Assembly (NCBI GenBank): GCA_902826155.1
Contig: CADEDU010000005.1
Location: 98,550 to 162,549 of the forward strand
DNA: 64,000 nucleotides
Reading direction: 5' to 3'
Origin: an uncultured beta proteobacterium
Lineage (GTDB): Bacteria > Pseudomonadota > Gammaproteobacteria > Burkholderiales > SG8-39
Shown: piece after piece, positions 8,468 to 16,071 of the stretch
How the letters are laid out: every line of letters begins with the position of its first letter
How positions within the stretch are numbered: the stretch's first letter is position 1
Program-made: the position numbers and the translations under genes
The notes under the pieces: generated by a model
Seen by the model: only the letters and a program-made list of their open reading frames with translations
What the model was told of the DNA's origin: nothing
Database searches by the model: none

Positions 8468-9838
8468 ATGAACACTCGACGCAATTTTCTGCGCAATGCG
8501 GCAGCGGCCACACTTGGCGCGGGGCTGGTCTCACGCGTGGGCGCTGCCACGCTGCCCGAAGCGCCAACCCAGAGCTCACCGAAAACCCAAGGCCCGCTGG
8601 CGCCACCCAGTGGCCGTCCATACAACCCGGTCGTCACGCTCAACGGCTGGACCTTGCCCTGGCGTATGAACAACGGCTGGAAGGAGTTCCACCTCATTGC
8701 CGAACCGGTGGTGCGCGAATTCGCCCCCGGCATGAAGGCGAATCTGTGGGGCTACAACGGCCAGTCGCCGGGGCCGACGATCGAATGCGTGGAAGGCGAC
8801 AAGGTGCGCATCTTCGTCACCAACAAGCTGCCCGAGCACACCACAGTGCATTGGCACGGCATCTTGCTGCCCAACGGCATGGACGGCGTGGGCGGACTTA
8901 CCCAGAAGCAGATCCCGGTGGGCAAGACCTATGTGTACGAGTTCGAAATGAAGCACTCGGGCACGTTCATGTATCACCCGCACGCCGACGAGATGGTGCA
9001 GATGGCGATGGGCATGATGGGATTCCTGGTGGTGCATCCGAAGAACCCCAAGTTCATGGCCGTCGATCGCGACTTCGTGTTCCTGGTCAACGCCTTCGAC
9101 ATCGAACCCGGTGCAGCCACGCCGAAGATCAACACCATGCTCGATTTCAACATCTGGTCGTGGAACAGCCGGGTGTTTCCCGCGATCGACCCGCTGGTGG
9201 TGCGCAAGGACGATCGGGTGCGCGTCCGCATGGGCAATCTCACCATGACCAATCATCCGATCCATCTGCACGGCTTCAACTTCAGCGTGTCGTGCACCGA
9301 CGGCGGCTGGGTACCCAAGGGCGCGCAGTGGCCCGAGGTGACGATCGATCTGCCGATCGGCGCGATGCGCGCGTTCGATTTCGTGGCCGATGCCCCGGGC
9401 GATTGGGCGATGCATTGCCACAAGTCGCACCACACCATGAATCCGATGGGCCACAACGTGCCGACGATGATCGGCGTCGATCATCGCGGCGTCGCGCGCA
9501 AGATCATGAATCTCATCCCCGACTACATGGTCATGGGCGAGCGCGGCATGGCCGACATGGGCGAGATGGAGATGCCGCTGCCCGACAACACGCTGCCGAT
9601 GATGACCGGCGCCGGGCCGTTCGGGCCGCTGGAGATGGGCGGCATGTTCACCGTGCTCAAGGTGCGCGACAACATCGCGCGCGGCGACTACAGCGATCCG
9701 GGTTGGTTTCAGCATCCGCCGGGCACGGTCGCCTACGAGTGGACCGGCTCCGCGCCCAAAGCCGAACGCGCGCCCGACGCGCCCAACGCACGCGCTTCGC
9801 TCAGCGCGCGCAAACCCACCGGACATTCCCACCACTGA
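8468..9838 (+). CDS. Tat-exported multicopper oxidase
   Basis: This 456-residue protein has a twin-arginine signal (TRRNFLRNAAAATLGAG). All four copper motifs are present: His128-Trp-His130, His170-Pro-His172, HPIHLHGF at 263-270, and HCHKSHH at 316-322 followed by the Met axial region of the type-1 site. It should therefore hold one type-1 copper and a trinuclear cluster, acting in the periplasm to oxidise Cu(I) or another substrate. The C-terminal part has a Met-rich segment (MGERGMADMGEMEMP), common in cuprous oxidases. It sits between a TolC-type gene and a CusF-like gene in one tight transcript. Confidence 0.95.
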   Translation: MNTRRNFLRNAAAATLGAGLVSRVGAATLPEAPTQSSPKTQGPLAPPSGRPYNPVVTLNGWTLPWRMNNGWKEFHLIAEPVVREFAPGMKANLWGYNGQSPGPTIECVEGDKVRIFVTNKLPEHTTVHWHGILLPNGMDGVGGLTQKQIPVGKTYVYEFEMKHSGTFMYHPHADEMVQMAMGMMGFLVVHPKNPKFMAVDRDFVFLVNAFDIEPGAATPKINTMLDFNIWSWNSRVFPAIDPLVVRKDDRVRVRMGNLTMTNHPIHLHGFNFSVSCTDGGWVPKGAQWPEVTIDLPIGAMRAFDFVADAPGDWAMHCHKSHHTMNPMGHNVPTMIGVDHRGVARKIMNLIPDYMVMGERGMADMGEMEMPLPDNTLPMMTGAGPFGPLEMGGMFTVLKVRDNIARGDYSDPGWFQHPPGTVAYEWTGSAPKAERAPDAPNARASLSARKPTGHSHH

Positions 9839-9853
9839 CCACAGGAGATCACC

Positions 9854-10150
9854 ATGAAACGCAAGATTTTGATGACCGCGGTCCTCGCGCTGTCGCTCAG
9901 CGCATCGCTTGTCGCGCGAACGCAAACTCCGATGACCGAAGCCGAGGTGCGCAAGGTCGACAAGGAAGCCGCCAAGCTCACGCTCAAGCACGGTCCGATC
10001 CCCAATCTCGAGATGGGCGCGATGACGATGGTGTTTCGCGTCAAGGATCCGGCGATGCTCGATCAGGTCAAGCAGGGCGACAAGATCAAGTTCAGCGCGG
10101 AGAAGATCGGCGGGCAGTACACGGTGACCGGCATCGAGGCGCCGCAATGA
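9854..10150 (+). CDS. CusF-like periplasmic copper-binding protein
   Basis: This 98-residue secreted protein has a signal peptide of about 24 residues and a small OB-fold domain of the CusF/CopK-like type: KHGPIPNLEMGAMTMVFRVKD, with His and two Met residues in the expected ligand positions. In E. coli CusF a Trp caps Cu(I); here the segment before AMTM is LEMG, with no Trp in that region. It probably shuttles copper in the periplasm. Its stop overlaps the start of the following lipoprotein gene (ATGA), indicating coupled translation. Confidence 0.9.
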   Translation: MKRKILMTAVLALSLSASLVARTQTPMTEAEVRKVDKEAAKLTLKHGPIPNLEMGAMTMVFRVKDPAMLDQVKQGDKIKFSAEKIGGQYTVTGIEAPQ

Positions 10151-10674
10151 TCCGCTCTCGGCAGGCAAGCATCGCCCGAACGATCGGTGCCGCGCTGCTC
10201 GCTGCCACGACCTTGGCGGCGTGTTCCTCGATGACGCCCTATGCCGGGCAACAATCCCGTCCGATCAAATCACTGTCCGATCGAGAGGTCCGCGATTACC
10301 TGAGCGGCGCCGGCATGGGCTTCGCGCGCGCGGCCGAGCTGAACAGCTATCCGGGACCGATGCACGTGATGGAGCTCGCCGATGCTTTGCAGTTGTCGGG
10401 GCAGCAGCGCGCTGCCACGCAGGTGTTGTTCGATGCGCACAAGGCCGAGGCGCGCGCCATCGGTGCGCAGCTCGTCGAAGCCGAGCGCGAGCTCGACGCG
10501 CTGTTTCGCGCAGGCGCCGCATCCGAGCAGGTGCTGGCCGATCAGGTGTCGCGTGTCGCGCAATGGCATGGCCGTTATCGGCTGTCGCATCTGGAAACGC
10601 ATCGGCGCATGCGCGCGCTGTTGAGCGCCACGCAGATCAGCCGCTACGACGAACTGCGCGGGTACGTGCGCTGA
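10147..10674 (+). CDS. Periplasmic lipoprotein, Spy/ZraP-like heavy-metal sensor type
   Basis: This 175-residue protein has a lipoprotein signal (TLAACSSM lipobox). The mature part is almost entirely helical. It contains PGPMHVMELADALQLSGQQR, which resembles the LTxxQ-type helical repeats of CpxP/Spy/ZraP and the periplasmic heavy-metal sensor family, then Glu/Ala/Arg-rich helices. A role in periplasmic metal stress is likely from position at the end of the copper operon. The start overlaps the CusF-like stop. The family call is by pattern and could be a more generic helical lipoprotein. Confidence 0.75.
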   Translation: MIRSRQASIARTIGAALLAATTLAACSSMTPYAGQQSRPIKSLSDREVRDYLSGAGMGFARAAELNSYPGPMHVMELADALQLSGQQRAATQVLFDAHKAEARAIGAQLVEAERELDALFRAGAASEQVLADQVSRVAQWHGRYRLSHLETHRRMRALLSATQISRYDELRGYVR

Positions 10675-10890
10675 GAGGGCGCGGTCGAAGCAATCGATCG
10701 ATCGGGGCAGGCGCGTGCGCGCGTGACATAAGAACGCTCGTGGCGCATGGATTCACCGTCAAAGCGGAAAAGTGCTCGTTCCAAGGCGCCAGACGAGCAG
10801 CCATTGCCACTGAAACCCGGACAATGGCTTAACAAAATCGGCGGGAGTGTCGGACTGTGAACACCCGTCTGGAGTACGCCTCCTCCACCC

Positions 10891-12096
10891 ATGACACCTA
10901 GTGCCAAGGTCCGGGTTGTTTCGATAGGCGCGTTGGGCGCAACAATATTGGTCGCGGTGTTGATCGGTATTGCGCTGACGGCGGCCTGGCGTGCAATCCA
11001 CATCGAACAACAAGGGCGCGACAAGCTCGCGGCCGCGATCGCGTTGTCGCGCGAGATGCTCGAGCTGAAATATCGACTGGCCGAGCTCAATGCCTGGCAT
11101 GCCTCGCAGGCGCTGGAAGCCGTGCGCAATGCGAGCAACTCGGTGGAGCGGCACAGCGCCAACCCCGCTTTTCTCGAATCGGTGAATGGGCTGCGCTCGA
11201 AGCTGGCGAGCGTCGACACCTCGCGCCTTGCCTTCGAGGATCAGCATCAGTACCTGCAACTGCAGCGCTCGGTCGCCGAATACCTCGACTCGCAGACGCG
11301 TGCGGGCGAGCGTGTCGAGGCACAAAAACTGAGCGCCATCGCCGTCGCGGAACCCGCACCGTACGAACAGGCGCGAGCTCTGGTTGCCACGTTCGCCGAT
11401 CGCGTGGTCGAGCGTTCGGAGCGCGCGGCGGTCGAGGCGGCGCGCGCGAGCGATCAGGCTACGACCTGGAAACTGACCTTCGCCGTGGCAGCTATCGGCC
11501 TGGCGCTGCTGTTCTTCGCGACCAGCCTGCGCGTCGTGGTGCAGCCGCCGAAGGTAGTCAACGTGATCGACGAGCAGGTGCGTACCGACCAGGCAACCGG
11601 CGTGGCCACCCGCCAGCGCTGGAATGAAGAGTTTCCGCTTGCGTTGGAGCGGGCGCGGCGCACCGAACGCCCGGTGGCGGTGGCGATGCTCGATCTGGAT
11701 CAGTTCGATCCGAACGACACCAACGGTCATCTGGCGCGCGCCAGGTTGCTGTCGCACGCGGCCAGGGCGTTTGCCGGCCGGCTGCGCGAAGGCGACCTGA
11801 TCGCGCGCTATCACGGCGAGCAGTTCGGCTTGATCCTGCACGGCTGCGGTGCCGATGCGGCACGCGAGATCATCGACCGCGTGCGCGAGGCCCTGCCCAA
11901 GGGACAGATGCTCTCGGCCGGCGTGACCGACTCCGACGGTCATGAGGAAGCCAACGGCGTGCTCGGCCGCACCAGCCGCGCGCTGTACGCCGCGCAACAC
12001 GCCGGCAGCAATCGCACCGTTATCATGCGGCGTGACGCAACGGTCGAACTGCAGCGCGACGCCGAGATGCCCTACGCGGCATTGCCGCAGACGTAG
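10891..12096 (+). CDS. Membrane protein with degenerate GGDEF domain
   Basis: This 401-residue protein has two membrane helices, residues about 10-32 and 190-212, enclosing a helical periplasmic sensor region. A C-terminal diguanylate-cyclase-like domain follows (residues about 225-390). The usual DLDxFKxINDxxGH region appears as DLDQFDPNDTNGH, and the active-site GGDEF is replaced by HGEQF at 308-312. Loss of the Gly-Gly and the Asp argues against c-di-GMP synthesis; the domain may bind GTP or act as a regulatory partner. No clear ribosome site precedes ATG 10891. It follows the copper operon after 216 bases of empty sequence and precedes a CDF exporter, so metal-linked signalling is possible. 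Confidence 0.85.
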   Translation: MTPSAKVRVVSIGALGATILVAVLIGIALTAAWRAIHIEQQGRDKLAAAIALSREMLELKYRLAELNAWHASQALEAVRNASNSVERHSANPAFLESVNGLRSKLASVDTSRLAFEDQHQYLQLQRSVAEYLDSQTRAGERVEAQKLSAIAVAEPAPYEQARALVATFADRVVERSERAAVEAARASDQATTWKLTFAVAAIGLALLFFATSLRVVVQPPKVVNVIDEQVRTDQATGVATRQRWNEEFPLALERARRTERPVAVAMLDLDQFDPNDTNGHLARARLLSHAARAFAGRLREGDLIARYHGEQFGLILHGCGADAAREIIDRVREALPKGQMLSAGVTDSDGHEEANGVLGRTSRALYAAQHAGSNRTVIMRRDATVELQRDAEMPYAALPQT

Positions 12097-12185
12097 GGCA
12101 AGGCAGCCGCGATACGCGCGCCGGTCGAATCGCGGCCGGACTTGCGGCGGCAGGCAGCCGACCCCTTTCGTGGAGCAATCGACGG

Positions 12186-13178
12186 ATGGCGCACGACTCG
12201 CACGGTCACGATCACCACGGGCATCATCATCACAGTGCCCACGCGCACAACCACGCGCACGGCCACACGCATGGGCACGCTCATCATCATGGCCACGCCG
12301 ATCATGGCGCTTCGACCACGCACGCGTTCGCGTGGGGCATCGGCCTCAATACCACGCTGGTCATCGTTCAGTTCGCCGTGGGTGTACTCGCCGGTTCCCT
12401 CGCGTTGCTTGCCGATGCCGGACACAACTTGTTCGACATCTTCGGGCTGCTGGTGGCGTGGCTTGCGGCAGTCGCTTCACGCTGGCGACCCACCCGGCAA
12501 CTGACCTACGGACTACGCGCAACCTCGATCTGGGCTGCGCTGTTCAACTCGACGCTGATCCTGGTGGCGTGCGGCGCAATCGCGTGGGAAGCGATCGAAC
12601 GTCTCAGTGCGCCCGCGCCGGTCGATGCGTCGCTGGTGGTGTGGGTGGCGTTGCTCGGCGTCGTCGTCAATGGCGCCTCGGCCTGGTTCTTTCATCGCCA
12701 TGCCGCCCACGATCTCAATGCGCAGGGCGCGTTCCTGCATCTGCTGGGCGATGCGGGCGTGTCGCTGGCGGTGGTGTTGTCGGCGCTGGGGATTCTCGCG
12801 ACCGGATGGCTCTGGCTCGATCCCGCCTGTAGTCTGCTGGTGGTCGTGGTGATCGTGTGGGCGAGCTGGCGGTTGCTGCGTCAGTCCGTGCACCTGGCGC
12901 TGGGCGGTGTGCCCAACCGGATCGATCCTGCCGCGGTGCGCGGCTACTTCGCCGCGCAGCCCGACATCACCGACGTGCACGATCTGCACGTATGGGCGAT
13001 GAGCACGACTGAGGTCGCGCTCACCGTGCACCTGGTGTCTCCATCGGGCCACCCGGGTGACGATTTCCTGCAGCGGGTGACGCGTGAGCTGGGCAGCCGT
13101 TTCGGTATCCATCACGCGACGATCCAGATCGAGCGCGGCGACCACGCTTGCGCGCTTGCACCCGAACACGTCGTCTGA
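12186..13178 (+). CDS. Cation diffusion facilitator (CzcD/ZitB-type) metal exporter
   Basis: This 330-residue inner-membrane protein has six predicted helices. The cytosolic N-terminus has 22 histidines in the first 46 residues, a metal-binding extension. The two helix motifs that form the transport site are present (ADAGHNLFD in helix 2 and HLLGD in helix 5), with His-Asp pairs typical of zinc/cobalt transporters. The C-terminal cytosolic domain ends with AMSTTEVALTVHLV and HHATIQIE, as in ZitB. It exports divalent metal in exchange for protons. It lies 89 bases after the GGDEF-like gene. Confidence 0.95.
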   Translation: MAHDSHGHDHHGHHHHSAHAHNHAHGHTHGHAHHHGHADHGASTTHAFAWGIGLNTTLVIVQFAVGVLAGSLALLADAGHNLFDIFGLLVAWLAAVASRWRPTRQLTYGLRATSIWAALFNSTLILVACGAIAWEAIERLSAPAPVDASLVVWVALLGVVVNGASAWFFHRHAAHDLNAQGAFLHLLGDAGVSLAVVLSALGILATGWLWLDPACSLLVVVVIVWASWRLLRQSVHLALGGVPNRIDPAAVRGYFAAQPDITDVHDLHVWAMSTTEVALTVHLVSPSGHPGDDFLQRVTRELGSRFGIHHATIQIERGDHACALAPEHVV

Positions 13179-13225
13179 GTCGGTTCGCTGAGGTATAACC
13201 CCGCCTCCGCGATACGGAGCCGGTC

Positions 13226-14077
13226 ATGACGCAATCCACCAAGCCCAGACACGAACAGCTCGCCGCGTTGCTCGATCATCGGTTCGGCGATGCGCCCGCA
13301 ATCGACCCGGCCACGCCCGGACTCGATGCGCTGCTCACCATCGCCGACCATCGGGTGAAGCGCCACTACACCGATCAACCCGTGCCGCTGGAGCTGGTGC
13401 GCATGCTGTGTGCGTTGGCGCAATCGGCGCCATCGAAGAGCGATCTGCAACAGCGCGACATCGTCATCGTGCAGGATGCCGCGCAGCGCGCGCGCATCAC
13501 GTCGTTCTTTCCCGGCGATCCGTGGATGGCCAAGGCGCCGATCTTCCTGGTGTTCTGCGGCAACAACCGCCGCCAGCGTCAGTTGCACGAGTGGCACGGC
13601 GTGCCGTTCGTGAATGACCATCTCGATCCGTTCTTCAACGCCGCGGTCGATGCCGGCATCGCGCTCGGCACGTTCATCGGCGCCGCCGAGGCTGTGGGGC
13701 TGGGGTGTTGCCCGATCAGCGTGATCCGCAACTACGCCGAGCAGGTGTGCGAGATCCTGCAGCTACCCTCGCACGCGTTTCCGGTGGCCGGCATGACGCT
13801 GGGCTGGCCCGCCAATCATCGCGAGATCAGCCTGCGCCTGCCGCTTGCCAGCACCGTGCATGTCGATCGTTTTGACGACACCAACATTCGCGCGCAGGTC
13901 GAGGGCTACGATCGGCGCCGCAACAGCGTGCAGCCGTTTCGCCAGCAGCGCGATACGGCGAAATTCGGCGAATCAGCGACCTACGGCTGGTCGGAGGACA
14001 AGGCCCGCCAATACGCTAAACCCGATCGCGCGGACTTCGGCGCGTTCGTACGCCGGCGCGGGTTCAAGCTCGACTGA
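13226..14077 (+). CDS. NfsA-like FMN-dependent nitroreductase
   Basis: This 283-residue protein belongs to the oxygen-insensitive nitroreductase family. It has HRVKRHYTDQPVP near residue 42 (FMN phosphate contact), APSKSDLQQ around residue 70, and AAEAVGLGCCPISVIR with VAGMTLGWP in the C-terminal half, a pattern closest to NfsA/FRP-type enzymes that use NADPH. It would reduce nitroaromatics or quinones in the cytosol. It stands alone, with a hairpin-rich stretch directly downstream. Confidence 0.88.
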   Translation: MTQSTKPRHEQLAALLDHRFGDAPAIDPATPGLDALLTIADHRVKRHYTDQPVPLELVRMLCALAQSAPSKSDLQQRDIVIVQDAAQRARITSFFPGDPWMAKAPIFLVFCGNNRRQRQLHEWHGVPFVNDHLDPFFNAAVDAGIALGTFIGAAEAVGLGCCPISVIRNYAEQVCEILQLPSHAFPVAGMTLGWPANHREISLRLPLASTVHVDRFDDTNIRAQVEGYDRRRNSVQPFRQQRDTAKFGESATYGWSEDKARQYAKPDRADFGAFVRRRGFKLD

Positions 14078-14097
14078 CTAAACGAATTTCTGAACAA

Positions 14098-14169
14098 GGG
14101 GGCTCGCCCCCTCGTAACTCCCTGAGAAGTATGGGACCTCCGCATCACCGGAGTTATGCGGAGATTCCC
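14098..14169. terminator. Two adjacent hairpins between convergent genes
   Basis: Two inverted repeats lie in the 97 bases between the nitroreductase stop and the pentapeptide gene stop. The first pairs GGGGGC (14098-14103) with GCCCCC (14106-14111), and outer A-T pairs extend it. The second pairs CTCCGCAT (14138-14145) with ATGCGGAG (14156-14163), with outer GGGA/TCCC pairing at 14133-14136 and 14166-14169. A two-way terminator is the simplest reading, though there is no long T run. It could also be a dispersed repeat. Confidence 0.55.
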
Positions 14170-14174
14170 AAACT

Positions 14175-14567
14175 CTACTTGCACGCGCCGATCGACCCTG
14201 CGGCGCATGCGCGCGTGATCGCGGTGCCGTAGCCGTCGCGACGCTCCAGCCAGGTCGCACGCGACAGATCGGCGCCGTCGAGCTTGGTGCCCTGCAGTTG
14301 TGTGCCCACCAGCGAGGCGCCCTGCAGATTCGCGCCGCTCAAGTCGGCCCCGCGCAGATCGGCTTGATCGAGATTGGCTCCCGCCAGGTTCGCATTGCGG
14401 AAGTTGGCGCCGCTCAGCACCCGCAGGCTCAGGTTCTGACCGGACAGATTGGCGTTGGCACAGCTGGTGTTCGCTTCGACCTTGCAGTTGCCCACGACGA
14501 GTGGGGCGCCGGCGCAGGCGGCGAACAAGGTGGGGGTGGCGAGGGCAATGACGATCCTGCGGAGCAT
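14175..14567 (-). CDS. Pentapeptide-repeat lipoprotein
   Basis: This 130-residue protein has an N-terminal export signal ending FAACAGAP, a probable lipobox. From residue 40 it has about eleven pentapeptide repeats of the A(N/D)L-x-x form (LSGANFRNANLAGANLDQAD), which fold as a right-handed quadrilateral beta-helix. The short C-terminus contains a Cys pair (ACAAGSIGACK). Pentapeptide proteins have varied roles, and nothing here fixes one. Location would be the periplasmic face of a membrane. It is a single gene, convergent with the nitroreductase. Confidence 0.88.
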   Translation of the reverse strand: MLRRIVIALATPTLFAACAGAPLVVGNCKVEANTSCANANLSGQNLSLRVLSGANFRNANLAGANLDQADLRGADLSGANLQGASLVGTQLQGTKLDGADLSRATWLERRDGYGTAITRACAAGSIGACK

Positions 14568-14736
14568 GGTGAGTCTCCCGAGTGGTTGCGTGGGCGAGCG
14601 CTGAACGGCGAAGCGGATGTACGAAGCGCGCGGCGTTTCGGATGCAGTCCTCTTCTAAGAATCGGTGATACGAGGACGTCGCTGCGGATTCTCCCGAATC
14701 GTGGAGCCGCCACACCGCCAGGATACGCGGGGCGCC

Positions 14737-15504
14737 TTATTTGAACTTCGGCGAGCGTTTCTCGCGCAGCGCCGCCAGTCCTTCCTTGAGATTGTCCGAG
14801 CGCTGACTGGCAACGTACGCCGCCTGGATGGCCGGTGCATCGAGCTGCCCGCGCGCGATCAGATTCAGATGCCGTTTCATGCTGCGCACCACGTCGCGCG
14901 GCGAGTCGATGAGCGTCTGCACCATGGCGTCGACCTCACGCTGCAGTTCACCCGGATGGACGAGCGCGTCGTAGAAGCCGAGTTGCTGCATCTGCTCGCA
15001 CGGCGTGGGCCGGCCGAGCAGGAATAGCCGTTTGGCCGCGGGCAATCCCAGCCGCTCGACGTAGCGGCGCATCGCGCCCGGGTAGTAGTGCAGCCCGATC
15101 TTGGTGGCGGGCATGACGAAGCGCGAGCCGGTCACGCCGACGCGGAAATCGCAGGCGAGTGCGATGTCGGTGGCACCGCCATAGATGCTGCCGTTCATCG
15201 CGGCGATGGTCGGGATGGGCAGATCTTCGATCTGGTCCATCAGGCCGTCCCAGGTCACGCCATGCGGTTCGGTCTGCAGGTTCACCAGCGCTTCGAGCGT
15301 GTAGCCGGAACTGAAGGTCTTGTCGCCGGTGCCGGTGATGACCAGCACGGCCACCTCGGGCGCGCCGGCGACTTGCTGCAATTGCGCGGCAAGCACGGGC
15401 AGATCGCTCGGATCGATCCGATTGTGCTCGCGCGGGCGATTGAACCGCAGCGTTGCGCGCGCGCCGTCGATCGTGAGCAGCGGGGCGCTGGCCTGATCGG
15501 ACAT
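14737..15504 (-). CDS. Crotonase-family (enoyl-CoA hydratase/isomerase-like) protein
   Basis: This 255-residue protein has the crotonase fold, with the oxyanion-hole region NGSIYGGATDIALACDFRVG at about 104-123. The two glutamates that activate water in classical enoyl-CoA hydratase are not conserved: the segment MPATKIGL has Ala133 and the later helix has Arg159. It is therefore more likely an isomerase, hydrolase or other crotonase than a true hydratase. It follows a DUF2237 gene by 7 bases on the same strand, so the two form a small operon. Confidence 0.85.
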   Translation of the reverse strand: MSDQASAPLLTIDGARATLRFNRPREHNRIDPSDLPVLAAQLQQVAGAPEVAVLVITGTGDKTFSSGYTLEALVNLQTEPHGVTWDGLMDQIEDLPIPTIAAMNGSIYGGATDIALACDFRVGVTGSRFVMPATKIGLHYYPGAMRRYVERLGLPAAKRLFLLGRPTPCEQMQQLGFYDALVHPGELQREVDAMVQTLIDSPRDVVRSMKRHLNLIARGQLDAPAIQAAYVASQRSDNLKEGLAALREKRSPKFK

Positions 15505-15511
15505 GCGCGCG

Positions 15512-15895
15512 TCAGTGCAAGTCGAGCGCGTGCTGCTTCAACGCATCGAGCGACACGTACTTGAGCGCACCCTGGTGGGTCGATTCGAGCACGACCTTCG
15601 GTGCCATGCCGGCCTCGAATGCCTCGACCCAGCGCAGCACGTGCAGGCACCAGCGGTCGCCCGCCTTCAGGCCCTTGAAGCGCAGTTCCGGCCGCGGGGT
15701 CGACAAGTCGTTGCCGCGGCTCTTGGAGAATTCCAGGAACTCACTGGTGACTTTGACGCACACGAGATGTGCGACGCCGTCGGTGCGGTGCGTGGCACAG
15801 CTGCCATCGCGGAAGAAGCCGGTGAGCGGGGCATAGCTGCATGCGAGCAGCGAGCCACCGAGGACATTTTTTTCGCTGGTGAGCGTTTCGGGCAT
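15512..15895 (-). CDS. DUF2237 family protein
   Basis: This protein of 127 residues from the chosen start (142 if ATG 15940 is used) has the full DUF2237 pattern: NVLGGSLLACS near the N-terminus, PLTGFFRDGSC, then FSKSRGNDLSTPRPE and GDRWCLHVLRW with ESTHQGAL near the end. The function of DUF2237 is unknown. Conserved Cys and His residues could bind metal. I prefer ATG 15895 because the conserved region starts a few residues later and the longer N-terminus (ENSAPACFHRSTH) looks non-conserved. It is co-directional with the crotonase gene. Confidence 0.85.
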   Translation of the reverse strand: MPETLTSEKNVLGGSLLACSYAPLTGFFRDGSCATHRTDGVAHLVCVKVTSEFLEFSKSRGNDLSTPRPELRFKGLKAGDRWCLHVLRWVEAFEAGMAPKVVLESTHQGALKYVSLDALKQHALDLH

Positions 15896-16071
15896 CGGGT
15901 GAGTCGATCGATGAAAGCAGGCGGGCGCGCTATTCTCCATGTCCGGCGCAAAAGCGCCAAGCCAGCGCTGCCCGCACCGGGCCGGCGCGCAACGCAGACT
16001 CGCTCATGTCCAGCAGAACGAACTCGCCGGCGCGCACTGCCGGCACCTCCAGGCAGCCTATCGACTCCTCG

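Noticed and set aside
12186..12325. His-codon-rich stretch that looks like a simple DNA repeat
   Set aside because: It is the histidine-rich N-terminus of the CDF exporter; the period is explained by coding.
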